From CAZJFH01 sp964545205 (GTDB lineage Bacteria > Pseudomonadota > Alphaproteobacteria > Rhodospirillales > Magnetospirillaceae), in assembly GCA_964545205.1 (NCBI GenBank), contig CAZJFH010000012.1:23865-87864 (forward strand): 64,000 bases of DNA, read 5' to 3'. Shown here piece after piece: positions 31,966-39,905 of the stretch (position 1 is the stretch's first letter; every line of letters begins with the position of its first letter). The notes under the pieces are model-generated. The model made no database searches. It was not told where the DNA came from and saw nothing but the letters and a program-made list of their open reading frames with translations. The translations under genes were made by a program, and so were the position numbers.

Positions 31966-33738
31966 CTACAGCTCGTTCTTCTGCAGCCATGCCTCCAGCA
32001 GCGCCACCTGCCACAGCTTCGACCCGCGCAGGGGCGTGATGTGGTCCTTGGGCGAGGCGAGCAGCATGTCGATGTAGTCGCGCTGGAACAAGCCGCGCTC
32101 GCGCGCCGCCGGCTGGGTGAGGACGTCCTGGACGAATTTCAGCGCCGGACCCTCGAGATATTTCAGCGCCGGCACCGGGAAATAGCCCTTGGGCCGGTCG
32201 ATCACCGCCGCCGGGATCACCTTGCGGCCGGCCTCCTTGAGCACGTACTTGCCGCCTTCGCGGATCTTGTGCTCGGCCGGGATGCGCGCCGCCAGCTCGA
32301 CCAGCTCGTGGTCGAGGAACGGCACGCGGGCCTCCAGGCCCCAGGCCATCGTCATGTTGTCGACCCGCTTCACCGGATCGTCGACCAGCATGACGGTGGT
32401 GTCGATGCGCAGGGCCTTGTCGACCGGGCGCTCGGCGCCGGAGCGGGCGAAGTGGCGCTCGACGAAGGCGCGCGAGTGGTTGGCGCCGTGGAAGCGCGGG
32501 TCGACGGCGCGGGCGAACTCGTCCTGGTCGCGGTCGAAGAACACCTTGGCGTACTCGGCCACCGGGTCGTTGGCGCCCAGCATCGGCGGGTACCAGTGAT
32601 AGCCGCCGAACACCTCGTCGGCGCCCTGGCCGCTCTGCACCACGTGCAGGTGCTTCGAGACCTCCTGCGACAGGATGTAGAAGCCGATCGCGTCGTGGCT
32701 GACCATCGGCTCGCTCATCGCGGCGATGCAGTCGGGCAGGGTGTCGAGCAGGCGCCGGCTCTCGACGCGGATCTTGTGGTGCTTGGTGCCGAAGGTCTCG
32801 GCGACGATGTCGGAGTATTTAAACTCGTCGCCCTGCTCGCCGTGCACCGATTCGAAGCCGACCGAGAAGGTGTTGAGGTCGGCCATGCCGGTCTCGGCGA
32901 CCAGGCCGGTGATCAGGCTGGAATCGAGGCCGCCGGACAGCAGCACGCCGACCGGCACGTCGGCGACCAGGCGGCGGCGGACGGAGGCGCGCAGCGCCGC
33001 CAGCACCCGGTCCTGCCAGTCCTCGGCCGACAGCTTGGCCTCGGCGTCCGAACGCTCGAAGTTCAGGGTCCAGTAGGTCTCCTGGCGGGTGCGGCCGTCG
33101 GGCTCGACGAACATCAGCGTCGCCGGCGGCAGCTTGCGCACCTCGGCCAGGATGGTGTGCGGCGCCGGCACCACGGCGTGGAAGGTCATGTAGTGGTGCA
33201 GCGCCACCGGGTCGATCTCCGACGACACGTCGCCGCCGGCGACCAGCGCCGGCAGGCTGGAGGCGAAGCGCAGGCCGTTCGGCTTCTCGACGTAGTACAG
33301 CGGCTTGATGCCCAGGCGGTCGCGGGCGAAGACGACGCGGCCGGAATCGCGCTCCCAGACGGCGAAGGCGAACATGCCGTTGAAGCGCTGGACCGCCGCC
33401 GGGCCCCAGGCGTGCCACGCCTTCAGGATCACCTCGGTGTCGCCATGCGAGAAGAAGCGGTAGCCCTTGTTCTGCAGTTCGGCGCGCAGCTCGGGGTAAT
33501 TGTAGATGCAGCCGTTGAAGGCGATCGCCAGGCCGAGCTCGGCGTCGACCATCGGCTGCTGGGCGTTCTCGGACAGGTCGATGATCTTGAGGCGGCGGTG
33601 GCCGAAGGCGACGCGCGACTGCGCGAACATGCCCTCGGCGTCGGGGCCGCGGCGCGCCATCGCGCCGGTCATCTTGGAAATAACGGAGGTGTTCGCGTAG
33701 CTGCCGTCGAAGGTCAGCTCGCCACAAATGCCACACAT
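31966..33738 (-). CDS. asnO: N-acetylglutaminylglutamine amidotransferase (asparagine synthetase-like)
   Basis: A 590-residue class-II glutamine amidotransferase. The N-terminal nucleophile MCGICGEL, the FAFAVWERDSGRVVFARDRLG region and the PP-loop LLSGGLDSSLITGL (near 250) show a glutaminase and an ATP-pyrophosphatase domain. The gene next to it (ngg) and the family subtype identify it as the enzyme amidating N-acetylglutaminylglutamine rather than an asparagine synthetase. It is the first gene of the osmolyte operon. A spaced palindrome CCTAA-N10-TTAGG lies about 55 bases upstream. Confidence 0.93.
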   Translation of the reverse strand: MCGICGELTFDGSYANTSVISKMTGAMARRGPDAEGMFAQSRVAFGHRRLKIIDLSENAQQPMVDAELGLAIAFNGCIYNYPELRAELQNKGYRFFSHGDTEVILKAWHAWGPAAVQRFNGMFAFAVWERDSGRVVFARDRLGIKPLYYVEKPNGLRFASSLPALVAGGDVSSEIDPVALHHYMTFHAVVPAPHTILAEVRKLPPATLMFVEPDGRTRQETYWTLNFERSDAEAKLSAEDWQDRVLAALRASVRRRLVADVPVGVLLSGGLDSSLITGLVAETGMADLNTFSVGFESVHGEQGDEFKYSDIVAETFGTKHHKIRVESRRLLDTLPDCIAAMSEPMVSHDAIGFYILSQEVSKHLHVVQSGQGADEVFGGYHWYPPMLGANDPVAEYAKVFFDRDQDEFARAVDPRFHGANHSRAFVERHFARSGAERPVDKALRIDTTVMLVDDPVKRVDNMTMAWGLEARVPFLDHELVELAARIPAEHKIREGGKYVLKEAGRKVIPAAVIDRPKGYFPVPALKYLEGPALKFVQDVLTQPAARERGLFQRDYIDMLLASPKDHITPLRGSKLWQVALLEAWLQKNEL

Positions 33739-34178
33739 GCGTTCATATCCTCGGTCGTGGGCGGGGAGTGGCCGGCCGAGAAGCCGTGAGACCTAAGCCT
33801 TTCGTGTTAGGCGATAGTCCCTTCGTACAAGGGCGCGGAACCAATCTCATTTCAGAAGTTCTCGCATGGCCGCAGTCAAAATAGCGATGTCGATCGCAGA
33901 TTTCAAGCATTTCTTACAGCATTGATCGACTTGTGGCGCTGCGAAATATTCGCGGAGACTTTCCCGAGCATCGGCACCACTCCCGGCCAAGATTATGCCA
34001 GAGAAATCCGCGCCTCTACGGCGGAAATAGTTGTTGGGGACTATCTTCATACTCGGCCTGCCGATCCCTTGCATCGGCGAAGGCCGCTCCTTCTCCCCCG
34101 GGTCATAACCCAACCGACCAAATGACATCCCGGCACCGAGACGCAAAATCCCCGGTGAACCGATCGCGAGAGGGAGCA
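33739..34178. other. Lower-GC intergenic stretch between osmolyte and encapsulin operons
   Basis: About 440 bases between divergent operons, with clearly lower GC (near 50% at 33840-34060) than the surroundings. It must hold both promoters. A small reading frame (33847-34050, minus) is the only protein candidate. Confidence 0.6.
33847..34050 (-). CDS. Possible small Cys-containing protein
   Basis: A 67-codon frame with a hydrophobic/helical C-terminus and a CCKKC cluster (QCCKKCLKSAIDIAILTAA). It has no clear ribosome-binding site and is in lower-GC sequence, so codon use does not help. An earlier in-frame start would give 119 residues. Unrecognised; it may not be a gene. Confidence 0.25.
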   Translation of the reverse strand: MKIVPNNYFRRRGADFSGIILAGSGADARESLREYFAAPQVDQCCKKCLKSAIDIAILTAAMRELLK

Positions 34179-34598
34179 ATGACCAGCGAAAACCTCCACG
34201 CGCCACGCGACAGGCTGTCGCGGCGCACCATCACCATGCACCAGGCCATCGTCTCGCTGATGGAGGAGCTCGAGGCGGTCGACTGGTACCAGCAGCGCGC
34301 CGACGACTGCGAGGATCCGCACCTGAAGGAGATCCTGCTGCACAACATGCGCGAAGAGGTCGAGCACGCGATGATGACGCTGGAATGGCTGCGTCGCAAC
34401 GACGCCGAGTTCGAGCGCCAGATGCGGACCTACCTGTTCACCGAGGGCCCGATCACCGAGATCGAGGAGGAGGCCGAGGCCGGCCAGACCAGCGCGCCGG
34501 AACAGGTGTCCGAAGAGCACCGCGAAGACGGCGGCGGCGTGCCGCCGCGCCGCCCGGGCGGGCGGATGACCATCGGCGCCCTGAACCGCAAGAGCTGA
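34179..34598 (+). CDS. Encapsulated ferritin-like protein (EncFtn) cargo
   Basis: A 139-residue cargo protein. Known EncFtn is an iron oxidase that works as an annular decamer inside the encapsulin shell. The two-helix ferritin-like segment HQAIVSLMEELEAVDWYQQR and HNMREEVEHAMMTLEWLRR supplies the Glu and His metal ligands, and RTYLFTEGPITEIE follows as in the Rhodospirillum rubrum protein. The C-terminus ends RMTIGALNRKS, a typical encapsulin-targeting peptide. Start ATG has AGAGGGAG just upstream. The gene is 13 bases from the shell gene. Confidence 0.95.
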   Translation: MTSENLHAPRDRLSRRTITMHQAIVSLMEELEAVDWYQQRADDCEDPHLKEILLHNMREEVEHAMMTLEWLRRNDAEFERQMRTYLFTEGPITEIEEEAEAGQTSAPEQVSEEHREDGGGVPPRRPGGRMTIGALNRKS

Positions 34599-34611
34599 GG
34601 AGGACCAGACC

Positions 34612-35430
34612 ATGGACGCACTCAATCGCGGCCTCGCGCCGTTCGACGGCGACATCTGGGCGGCGGTCGAGGAGGCCGCCGCCGACGCCGCCCGCGACAG
34701 GCTGACCGCGCGCCGCTTCCTCGACGTCGATGGGCCGTTCGGCATGGGGCTGACCTCGATCGAGCTCGGCAACGACGGCTTCTGCCGCGCGCCGGAGGAG
34801 GACGAGGCCGGCCAGATCCTCGGCCGCGCCATCTCGGTGCCGATGATCCGCAAGTCGTTCAAGCTGTCGCTGCGCCGCCTCGCCGGCCATCTCGACCACA
34901 ACCAGCCGCTCGACCTCGCCCCGGCCGAGGACGCGGCGGAAGCGGTGGCGCGGCGCGAGGAGGAGCTGATCTACTACGGCCAGCCCGATTTCGGCCTGCC
35001 CGGCCTGCTGTCGGCCGAGGGCCGCTGCCACCGCAAGGGCGGCGACTGGAGCGGCGTCGACGCGGTGCTGCACGACGTGCTGAACGCGGTCACCGCGCTC
35101 GACGAGGGCGGCTTCCGCGGGCCTTACGCGCTGGTGCTGGAGCCGAAGCTCTACAACGGCCTGTTCCGCCGCTATCCCGACAGCGACATGCTGCAGGTCG
35201 AGCATCTCGGCCGCCTGTGCACCCGCGGCATCTTCAAGGCGCCGATCAAGGGCGGCGCCGTCGTCGACCCGCGCGCCGGCCGCATCGTCGTCGGCCAGGA
35301 CCTGACCGCCGGCTACAGCGGCCACGACGGCGTCCATTACCAGCTCTACCTGCTCGAAAGCCTGGTGCTGAAGCTCGACGAGCCCAAGGCGGTGTGCACG
35401 ATCCAGCCGGCCGAGACGGTGGCGACGTAA
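34612..35430 (+). CDS. Encapsulin shell protein (family 1)
   Basis: A 272-residue protein of the HK97 phage-coat fold that self-assembles into a nanocompartment of the type storing iron. Family features: an N-terminal helix region with LNRGLAPF and AWAA-like (DIWAAVEEAA), TARRFLDVDGPFGMGL, the central RRLAGHLDHNQPLD and the C-terminal GQDLTAGYSGHDG and YQLYLLESLVLKL. The length matches iron-storing family 1 encapsulins (about 265-285 residues). AGGAGGA precedes its ATG. The preceding EncFtn gene provides its cargo; together they form the compartment operon. Confidence 0.95.
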   Translation: MDALNRGLAPFDGDIWAAVEEAAADAARDRLTARRFLDVDGPFGMGLTSIELGNDGFCRAPEEDEAGQILGRAISVPMIRKSFKLSLRRLAGHLDHNQPLDLAPAEDAAEAVARREEELIYYGQPDFGLPGLLSAEGRCHRKGGDWSGVDAVLHDVLNAVTALDEGGFRGPYALVLEPKLYNGLFRRYPDSDMLQVEHLGRLCTRGIFKAPIKGGAVVDPRAGRIVVGQDLTAGYSGHDGVHYQLYLLESLVLKLDEPKAVCTIQPAETVAT

Positions 35431-35437
35431 GGCAGGA

Positions 35438-35530
35438 CCATCCTTCGGGACGGCCGCCTCGCGGCGGCCTCTCAGGACGAGGTTCGGTTTCTCCTCGTGC
35501 CGAGGCGCGCCAGGGCGCGTCTCGATGCAT
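35438..35530. repeat. Second type of dispersed palindromic repeat
   Basis: The core hairpin GGCCGCC-TCGC-GGCGGCC (35452-35469) is framed by CATCCTTCGGGAC and TCAGGACGAGG, followed by CCTCGTGCCGAGG. CATCCTTCGGGAC...AGGACGAGG elements are common between genes in alphaproteobacteria. It may also end encapsulin transcription, though no clean T-run follows. Confidence 0.5.
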
Positions 35531-35577
35531 GCCGTCCCGCCCTCGACTCCCGGCGCCGCCGCCGCTATGCTCCCGCC

Positions 35578-36342
35578 ATGCCCCAGACCACGCCCAAGGC
35601 GGCGCTCGTCACCGGTGCGGCCAAGCGCATCGGCCGCGCCATCGCCCTCGATCTCGCCCGCGACGGCTGGGCGGTGGCGGTGCACTACCACCGCTCCGCC
35701 GCCGACGCCCAGGAGGTCGTCGCCGAGATCACCGAGGCCGGCGGTCGCGCCGCCGCCGTCGCCGCCGATCTCGGCAACGAGTCCGACGTCCTGACCCTGG
35801 TGGCGCGCGCCGCCGAGGCGGTCGGGCCGCTGGGGCTGCTGGTCAACAACGCCTCGACCTTCGACTACGACGCGGCGCTGACCGCGACGCGGGCCGGCTG
35901 GGACCATCACATGGAGGCCAATCTGCGCGCGCCCTTCGTGCTGACGCAGGGCTTCGCGCGCCAGCTTGCGGCCGAGGCCGGCGGCGTCGTCGTCAACATG
36001 ATCGACCAGCGGGTGTGGAACCTGACCCCGCATTTCGTCACCTACACGCTGAGCAAGGCCGGGCTGTGGACCCTGACCCGGACCATGGCGCTGGCGCTGG
36101 CGCCGCGCATCCGCGTCAACGCGATCGGCCCCGGACCCACCCTGCCGAGCGCCCGCCAGACGCCCGAGCAGTTCGAGCGCCAGTGCCGCTCGATGCCGCT
36201 GGGCCACGGCACGACGCCGGAGGAAATCTGCGCGGCGGTCCGATTCATCCTTGCCGCGCCGGCGATGACGGGACAAATGATAGCGCTCGACGGCGGCCAG
36301 CATCTGGGCTGGTCCGTCGCCGCGCCGCCTGCCGAGGAATGA
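35578..36342 (+). CDS. SDR-family oxidoreductase, pteridine reductase / FolM-like
   Basis: A 254-residue short-chain dehydrogenase. The cofactor loop TGAAKRIGRAIALDLA has the Arg that marks NADPH-using pteridine reductases, NNAS is present, and the Tyr-x3-Lys catalytic pair is YTLSK near 157. The downstream neighbour folB, overlapping or two bases away, makes a dihydropterin role (dihydromonapterin/dihydrofolate reduction) the best guess. The start at MPQTTPKAALVTG fits the family; an earlier start is possible but the added part is Arg-rich and non-conserved. Substrate unproven. Confidence 0.85.
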   Translation: MPQTTPKAALVTGAAKRIGRAIALDLARDGWAVAVHYHRSAADAQEVVAEITEAGGRAAAVAADLGNESDVLTLVARAAEAVGPLGLLVNNASTFDYDAALTATRAGWDHHMEANLRAPFVLTQGFARQLAAEAGGVVVNMIDQRVWNLTPHFVTYTLSKAGLWTLTRTMALALAPRIRVNAIGPGPTLPSARQTPEQFERQCRSMPLGHGTTPEEICAAVRFILAAPAMTGQMIALDGGQHLGWSVAAPPAEE

Positions 36343-36344
36343 GC

Positions 36345-36755
36345 ATGACCCAGGTGAAAGCCATCCAGCCGCTGCGCATCGCCGACGCCGGCACCGCGAT
36401 CCGTCACGTCTTCGTGCGCGATTTGGTGCTGTCGTGCTCGATCGGCGTGCATGCGTTCGAGAAGGACGGGCCGCAGCGCGTGCGGGTCAATCTCGACCTG
36501 GCGGTGCGCGAGGGCAGCGAGATCGGCGACGACCTTGCCAACGTGGTGTGCTACGAGGGCATCGTCACCGGCATCCGCGGCATCGTCGCCGAGGGCCATG
36601 TCAACCTGGTCGAGACCCTGGCCGAGCGCATCGCCGCCATGTGCCTGGAGGAGCGCCGGGTGCGCACGGCGCGGGTGCGGGTCGAGAAGCTGGACGTGTT
36701 CGCCGACGCCACCAGCGTCGGCGTCGAGATCGAGCGCTTCAGTCCGCTGCCATGA
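36345..36755 (+). CDS. folB: Dihydroneopterin aldolase FolB
   Basis: A 136-residue member of the T-fold pterin enzymes. VLSCSIGVHAFEKDGPQRV, VVCYEGIVTGIRGIV, GHVNLVETLAERIA and VRVEKLDVFADATSVGVEI are the usual landmarks. It converts dihydroneopterin to hydroxymethyl-dihydropterin in folate synthesis. An ATG six bases earlier overlaps the SDR stop (ATGA); the one chosen has AGGA at a better spacing. The N-terminal 15 residues are longer than usual. Confidence 0.88.
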   Translation: MTQVKAIQPLRIADAGTAIRHVFVRDLVLSCSIGVHAFEKDGPQRVRVNLDLAVREGSEIGDDLANVVCYEGIVTGIRGIVAEGHVNLVETLAERIAAMCLEERRVRTARVRVEKLDVFADATSVGVEIERFSPLP

Positions 36756-37002
36756 CCTTCGGCGAGGGTGACCAGGACACTTGTCGAGGTTGTCAGGTGC
36801 GGCGAAGGGTCGCGGTCGCGGCGAGCGCCATACCCCGTTTTGCGTAGAACGTCTCTAGACTGGAATAACCGAGTTGTACACAAGGTGAGGACAGGCGTCC
36901 CAGGCCCTTCCGGCTGTCAAGAGGGAAAGCCGAGCGGGCGCCACGGTTTTTCTGAACGGCGGCCAACCCCTTGATAAATCACGATTCACCGAATTGGTGC
37001 CT

Positions 37003-37110
37003 AAAAAATGTGCAGGGCGGTGAATCGACGGGAGTCCGCCGGGAGGGGGCTGCACCCGAGCACTTGCCAACAGGCTTATCCACAGGAATCGTGGATATCG
37101 CCATATCCCT
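37003..37110 (-). ncRNA. Second candidate small RNA with C-rich unpaired segments
   Basis: On the minus strand, GUGCAG, then unpaired CCCCCUCCC, then GGCGG with a 15-base loop containing CUCCCG, then CCGCC directly joined to CUGCAC, gives one long hairpin followed by AUUUUUU. This is a terminator with a U6 tail. No minus-strand gene lies upstream within reach, and CCCCCUCCC could pair with Shine-Dalgarno sequences. The start is a guess. Confidence 0.42.
37076..37084 (+). promoter_or_regulatory. Perfect DnaA box
   Basis: TTATCCACA matches the DnaA consensus exactly. Two weaker relatives are close: TTGTACACA (near 36873, one mismatch) and an inverted CGTGGATAT (37090-37098, two mismatches). 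Confidence 0.45.
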
Positions 37111-37153
37111 TTCGTGACAGAACCCGAAACGCACCAGTTCCACCGCCGCGCGA

Positions 37154-39046
37154 ATGTCGATCGATCAGATTCCAGACCAGCAGAGCGAACAGGCCGGCCT
37201 CGGCCCCGCCGGCGTCCAGGTGATCCTGGAGCAGCTGCGCACCCTGCCCGGCTGCCCCGGCGTCTACCGCATGCTCAACCGCCGCGGCGACGTGCTCTAT
37301 GTCGGCAAGGCCAAGAACCTCAAGAAGCGGGTCGTCGCCTACAGCCGGCTCGACCGCCTGCCGGCGCGGCTGCAGCGCATGGTCGTCGAGACCGCGAGCA
37401 TGGAGGTGGTGACCACGCACACCGAGTGCGAGGCGCTGCTGCTCGAGGCCAACCTGATCAAGCGCCTGGCGCCGCGCTACAACATCCTGCTGCGCGACGA
37501 CAAGTCGTTCCCCCACATCCTGGTCACCGGCGACCACGACTGGCCGCAGATCGTCAAGCACCGCGGCGCCCGACGGCAGAAGGGCGACTATTTCGGTCCC
37601 TTCGCCTCGGCCGGCGCCGTCAACGCCACCCTGTCGCAGCTCCAGCGCGCCTTCCTGCTGCGCTCGTGCTCGGACGCGGTGTTCGCCAGCCGCACGCGGC
37701 CGTGCCTGCTGTTCCAGATCAAGCGCTGCTGCGGCCCCTGCGTCGGGCGCGTCGGGCACGAGGAGTACATGGCGCTGGTCAACCAGGCCAAGGCGTTCCT
37801 GTCGGGGCGCAGCCAGGACGTCCAGCGCGAGCTCGGCCGCCGCATGGAGCAGGCGGCGGCGGCGATGGACTACGAACAGGCGGCGGTGTTCCGCGACCGC
37901 ATCCGGGCGCTGGCGCGCATCCAGGCGCACCAGGACATCAACCTGCCCGGCGTCGACGAGGCCGACGTGGTGGCGCTGCACCAGGCCGGCGGCCAGTCGT
38001 GCATCCAGGTGTTCTTCTTCCGCTCCGGCTGCAACTACGGCAACCGCTCCTATTTCCCGGCCCATGCCCAGAACGAGGAGCCCGAGGAGGTGCTGGCCGC
38101 ATTCCTCGGCCAGTTCTACGCCGACAAGATGCCGCCGAAGCTGATCCTGCTGTCGCAGGCCGTCGCCGAGCAGGGCCTGGTCGCCGAGGCGCTGACCATG
38201 CGCGCCGGGCGCAAGGTCGAACTCGCCATCCCGCAGCGCGGCGACCGCCGCAAGCTGGTCGAGCACGCGCTGGGCAACGCCCGCGAGGCGCTGGGCCGCC
38301 GCCTGGCCGAGAGCTCGAGCCAGCGCAAGCTGCTCGACGGCGTCGCCGGCGTGTTCGGCCTCGAGGCCGCGCCCGCTCGCATCGAGGTCTACGACAACAG
38401 CCACATCCAGGGCGCGAACGCCGTCGGCGCGATGATCGTCGCCGGCCCCGAGGGGCTGATCAAGGGCGAGTACCGCAAGTTCAACATCCGCACCGCGGAG
38501 CTGGCGCCCGGCGACGACTACGGCATGATGCGCGAGGTGCTGACCCGGCGCTTCCGCCGGGCGCAGAAGGACGATCCCGACCGCGAGCGCGGGCTGTGGC
38601 CGGACCTGGCGCTGATCGACGGCGGCCCCGGCCAGCTCGCGGTGGCCTGCGAGGTGCTGGCCGAACTCGGCGTCGACGACGTCGCGGTGGCGGCGATCTC
38701 GAAGGGTCCCGACCGCAACGCCGGCCGCGAGCGCTTCCACATGCCGCATCGCGACGCCTTCGGCTTGGAGCCGAAGGACCCGGTGCTATATTTCCTTCAG
38801 AGGCTGCGCGACGAGGCGCACCGCTTCGCCATCGGCTCGCACCGGGCGCGGCGGTCGAAGGCGATCGGCCAGTCGCTGCTCGACGGCGTGCCCGGGATCG
38901 GCGCGCGGCGCAAGAAGGCGCTGCTGCACCACTTCGGTTCGGCCCGCGAGGTGGCGCAGGCCGGGCTGGCCGATCTCGAGGCCGTGGACGGCATCAGTCG
39001 CACCACGGCCAAAAAAATCTATGACCATTTCCACCCCGGCGGCTAA
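37154..39046 (+). CDS. uvrC: Excinuclease ABC subunit C
   Basis: A 630-residue dual-incision nuclease of nucleotide excision repair. The GIY-YIG domain (LPGCPGVYRMLNRRGDVLYV, then GKAKNLKKRV) lies at 25-110, the UVR motif for UvrB contact (MDYEQAAVFRDRI) near 240, the RNase H-like 5'-nuclease domain (YDNSHIQGANAVGAMIV, IDGGPGQL) at 400-550 and helix-hairpin-helix repeats (VPGIGARRKKALLHHF) at the C-terminus. It is the first gene of the uvrC-pgsA-Mo cofactor run common in this class. Confidence 0.97.
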   Translation: MSIDQIPDQQSEQAGLGPAGVQVILEQLRTLPGCPGVYRMLNRRGDVLYVGKAKNLKKRVVAYSRLDRLPARLQRMVVETASMEVVTTHTECEALLLEANLIKRLAPRYNILLRDDKSFPHILVTGDHDWPQIVKHRGARRQKGDYFGPFASAGAVNATLSQLQRAFLLRSCSDAVFASRTRPCLLFQIKRCCGPCVGRVGHEEYMALVNQAKAFLSGRSQDVQRELGRRMEQAAAAMDYEQAAVFRDRIRALARIQAHQDINLPGVDEADVVALHQAGGQSCIQVFFFRSGCNYGNRSYFPAHAQNEEPEEVLAAFLGQFYADKMPPKLILLSQAVAEQGLVAEALTMRAGRKVELAIPQRGDRRKLVEHALGNAREALGRRLAESSSQRKLLDGVAGVFGLEAAPARIEVYDNSHIQGANAVGAMIVAGPEGLIKGEYRKFNIRTAELAPGDDYGMMREVLTRRFRRAQKDDPDRERGLWPDLALIDGGPGQLAVACEVLAELGVDDVAVAAISKGPDRNAGRERFHMPHRDAFGLEPKDPVLYFLQRLRDEAHRFAIGSHRARRSKAIGQSLLDGVPGIGARRKKALLHHFGSAREVAQAGLADLEAVDGISRTTAKKIYDHFHPGG

Positions 39047-39094
39047 GATCGCCGGCTCTGGACCACCGGAACAAGGCGCAGCGCTGCTGACATC

Positions 39095-39718
39095 ATGGTG
39101 ACGAGCCTCCCCAACCTGCTCACCATTTCCCGTATCGTCGCCATACCGCTGGTGATCGCCTGTTTCTACGTCGACGGCGCGCTGGCGCGCTGGGTGGCCT
39201 GCGGGCTGTTCGTCGCCGCCGCGGTCACCGACTGGTTCGACGGCTGGCTGGCGCGGCGCTGGGGCGAGACCTCCAATTTCGGCCGCTTCCTCGACCCGAT
39301 CGCCGACAAGCTGCTGGTCGCGGCGGTGCTGCTGATGATCACCGCCTTCGACCGCATCAGCGACTGGACGGTGCTGCCGGCGGTGGTGATCCTGATGCGC
39401 GAGATCCTGGTCTCGGGGCTGCGCGAGTTCCTGGCCGAGCTGCGCGTCGGCATGCCGGTCAGCCGCCTGGCCAAGTGGAAGACCGGCGTCCAGATGGTCG
39501 CGCTGCCGGTGCTGATCGTCGGCGACGCCGCGCCGCCGGTGCTGATGGCGCAGCCGATCGGCGAGGCGGCGCTGTGGCTGGCCGGGCTGCTGACCCTGAT
39601 CACCGGCTGGGACTACCTGCAGGCCGGCCTGCACCACATCACCGCGCCGCCCCAGCCGGCCCCGCCGAAGAAGAGCGAGCCGCCGGGCGGTCGCAACACC
39701 GCCCGGAACGCGGGGTGA
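39095..39718 (+). CDS. pgsA: CDP-diacylglycerol-glycerol-3-phosphate 3-phosphatidyltransferase
   Basis: A 207-residue inner-membrane enzyme making phosphatidylglycerol phosphate. The CDP-alcohol phosphotransferase motif DG-x2-AR-x8-G-x3-D-x3-D is intact, running from WFDGWLARRWGE to FGRFLDPIADK. It begins with NLLTISRIVAIPLVI, the first hydrophobic helix typical of PgsA. Four to five more helices follow. The C-terminus extends past the last helix by about 20 polar residues. Confidence 0.94.
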   Translation: MVTSLPNLLTISRIVAIPLVIACFYVDGALARWVACGLFVAAAVTDWFDGWLARRWGETSNFGRFLDPIADKLLVAAVLLMITAFDRISDWTVLPAVVILMREILVSGLREFLAELRVGMPVSRLAKWKTGVQMVALPVLIVGDAAPPVLMAQPIGEAALWLAGLLTLITGWDYLQAGLHHITAPPQPAPPKKSEPPGGRNTARNAG

Positions 39719-39745
39719 CCGGGATGACGGCGCGGCAACCGCTTT

Positions 39746-39867
39746 CCCTCTCCCGCTTGCGGGAGAGGGAGGGGCCCGCGAAGCGGGAGGGTGAGGGCAG
39801 CGCTCCGGCCGTCGAGCGCACAGCCGCGACCCCCACCCCGACCCTCCCCCGCAGGCGGGGGAGGGAG
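39746..39867. repeat. Bipartite palindromic repeat, copy C
   Basis: CCCTCTCCCGC-TTGC-GGGAGAGGG, AGGGGCCCGCGAAGCGGGAGGGTGAGGG (two halves), spacer, CCTCCCCCGC-AGGC-GGGGGAGGG. It has the same orientation as copy A and nearly the same length. It lies between pgsA and mobB. Confidence 0.85.
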
Positions 39868-39905
39868 CGTGCGCGATGCGCAGGGACCACGACGAAGTGA
39901 GCGAA

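Larger units (their letters stand above)
36756..37153. other. Gene-free stretch with a DnaA box, palindromes and a terminator-like hairpin
   Basis: No credible protein gene is visible in these 398 bases. They hold a perfect DnaA box (37076-37084), an inverted repeat GGATAT-CGCC-ATATCC (37093-37108), CACC-GAATT-GGTG near 36987-36999, and a minus-strand hairpin followed by a T-run (37055-37003). Confidence 0.6.

Noticed and set aside
31966..33738. Calling asnO an asparagine synthetase
   Set aside because: The immediate neighbour is the N-acetylglutaminylglutamine synthetase and the M42 peptidase follows, the known NAGGN trio.
29995..33789. A 1264-codon plus-strand frame opposite asnO and ngg
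   Set aside because: Antisense shadow; composition is unlike real proteins, and the minus-strand genes are certain.
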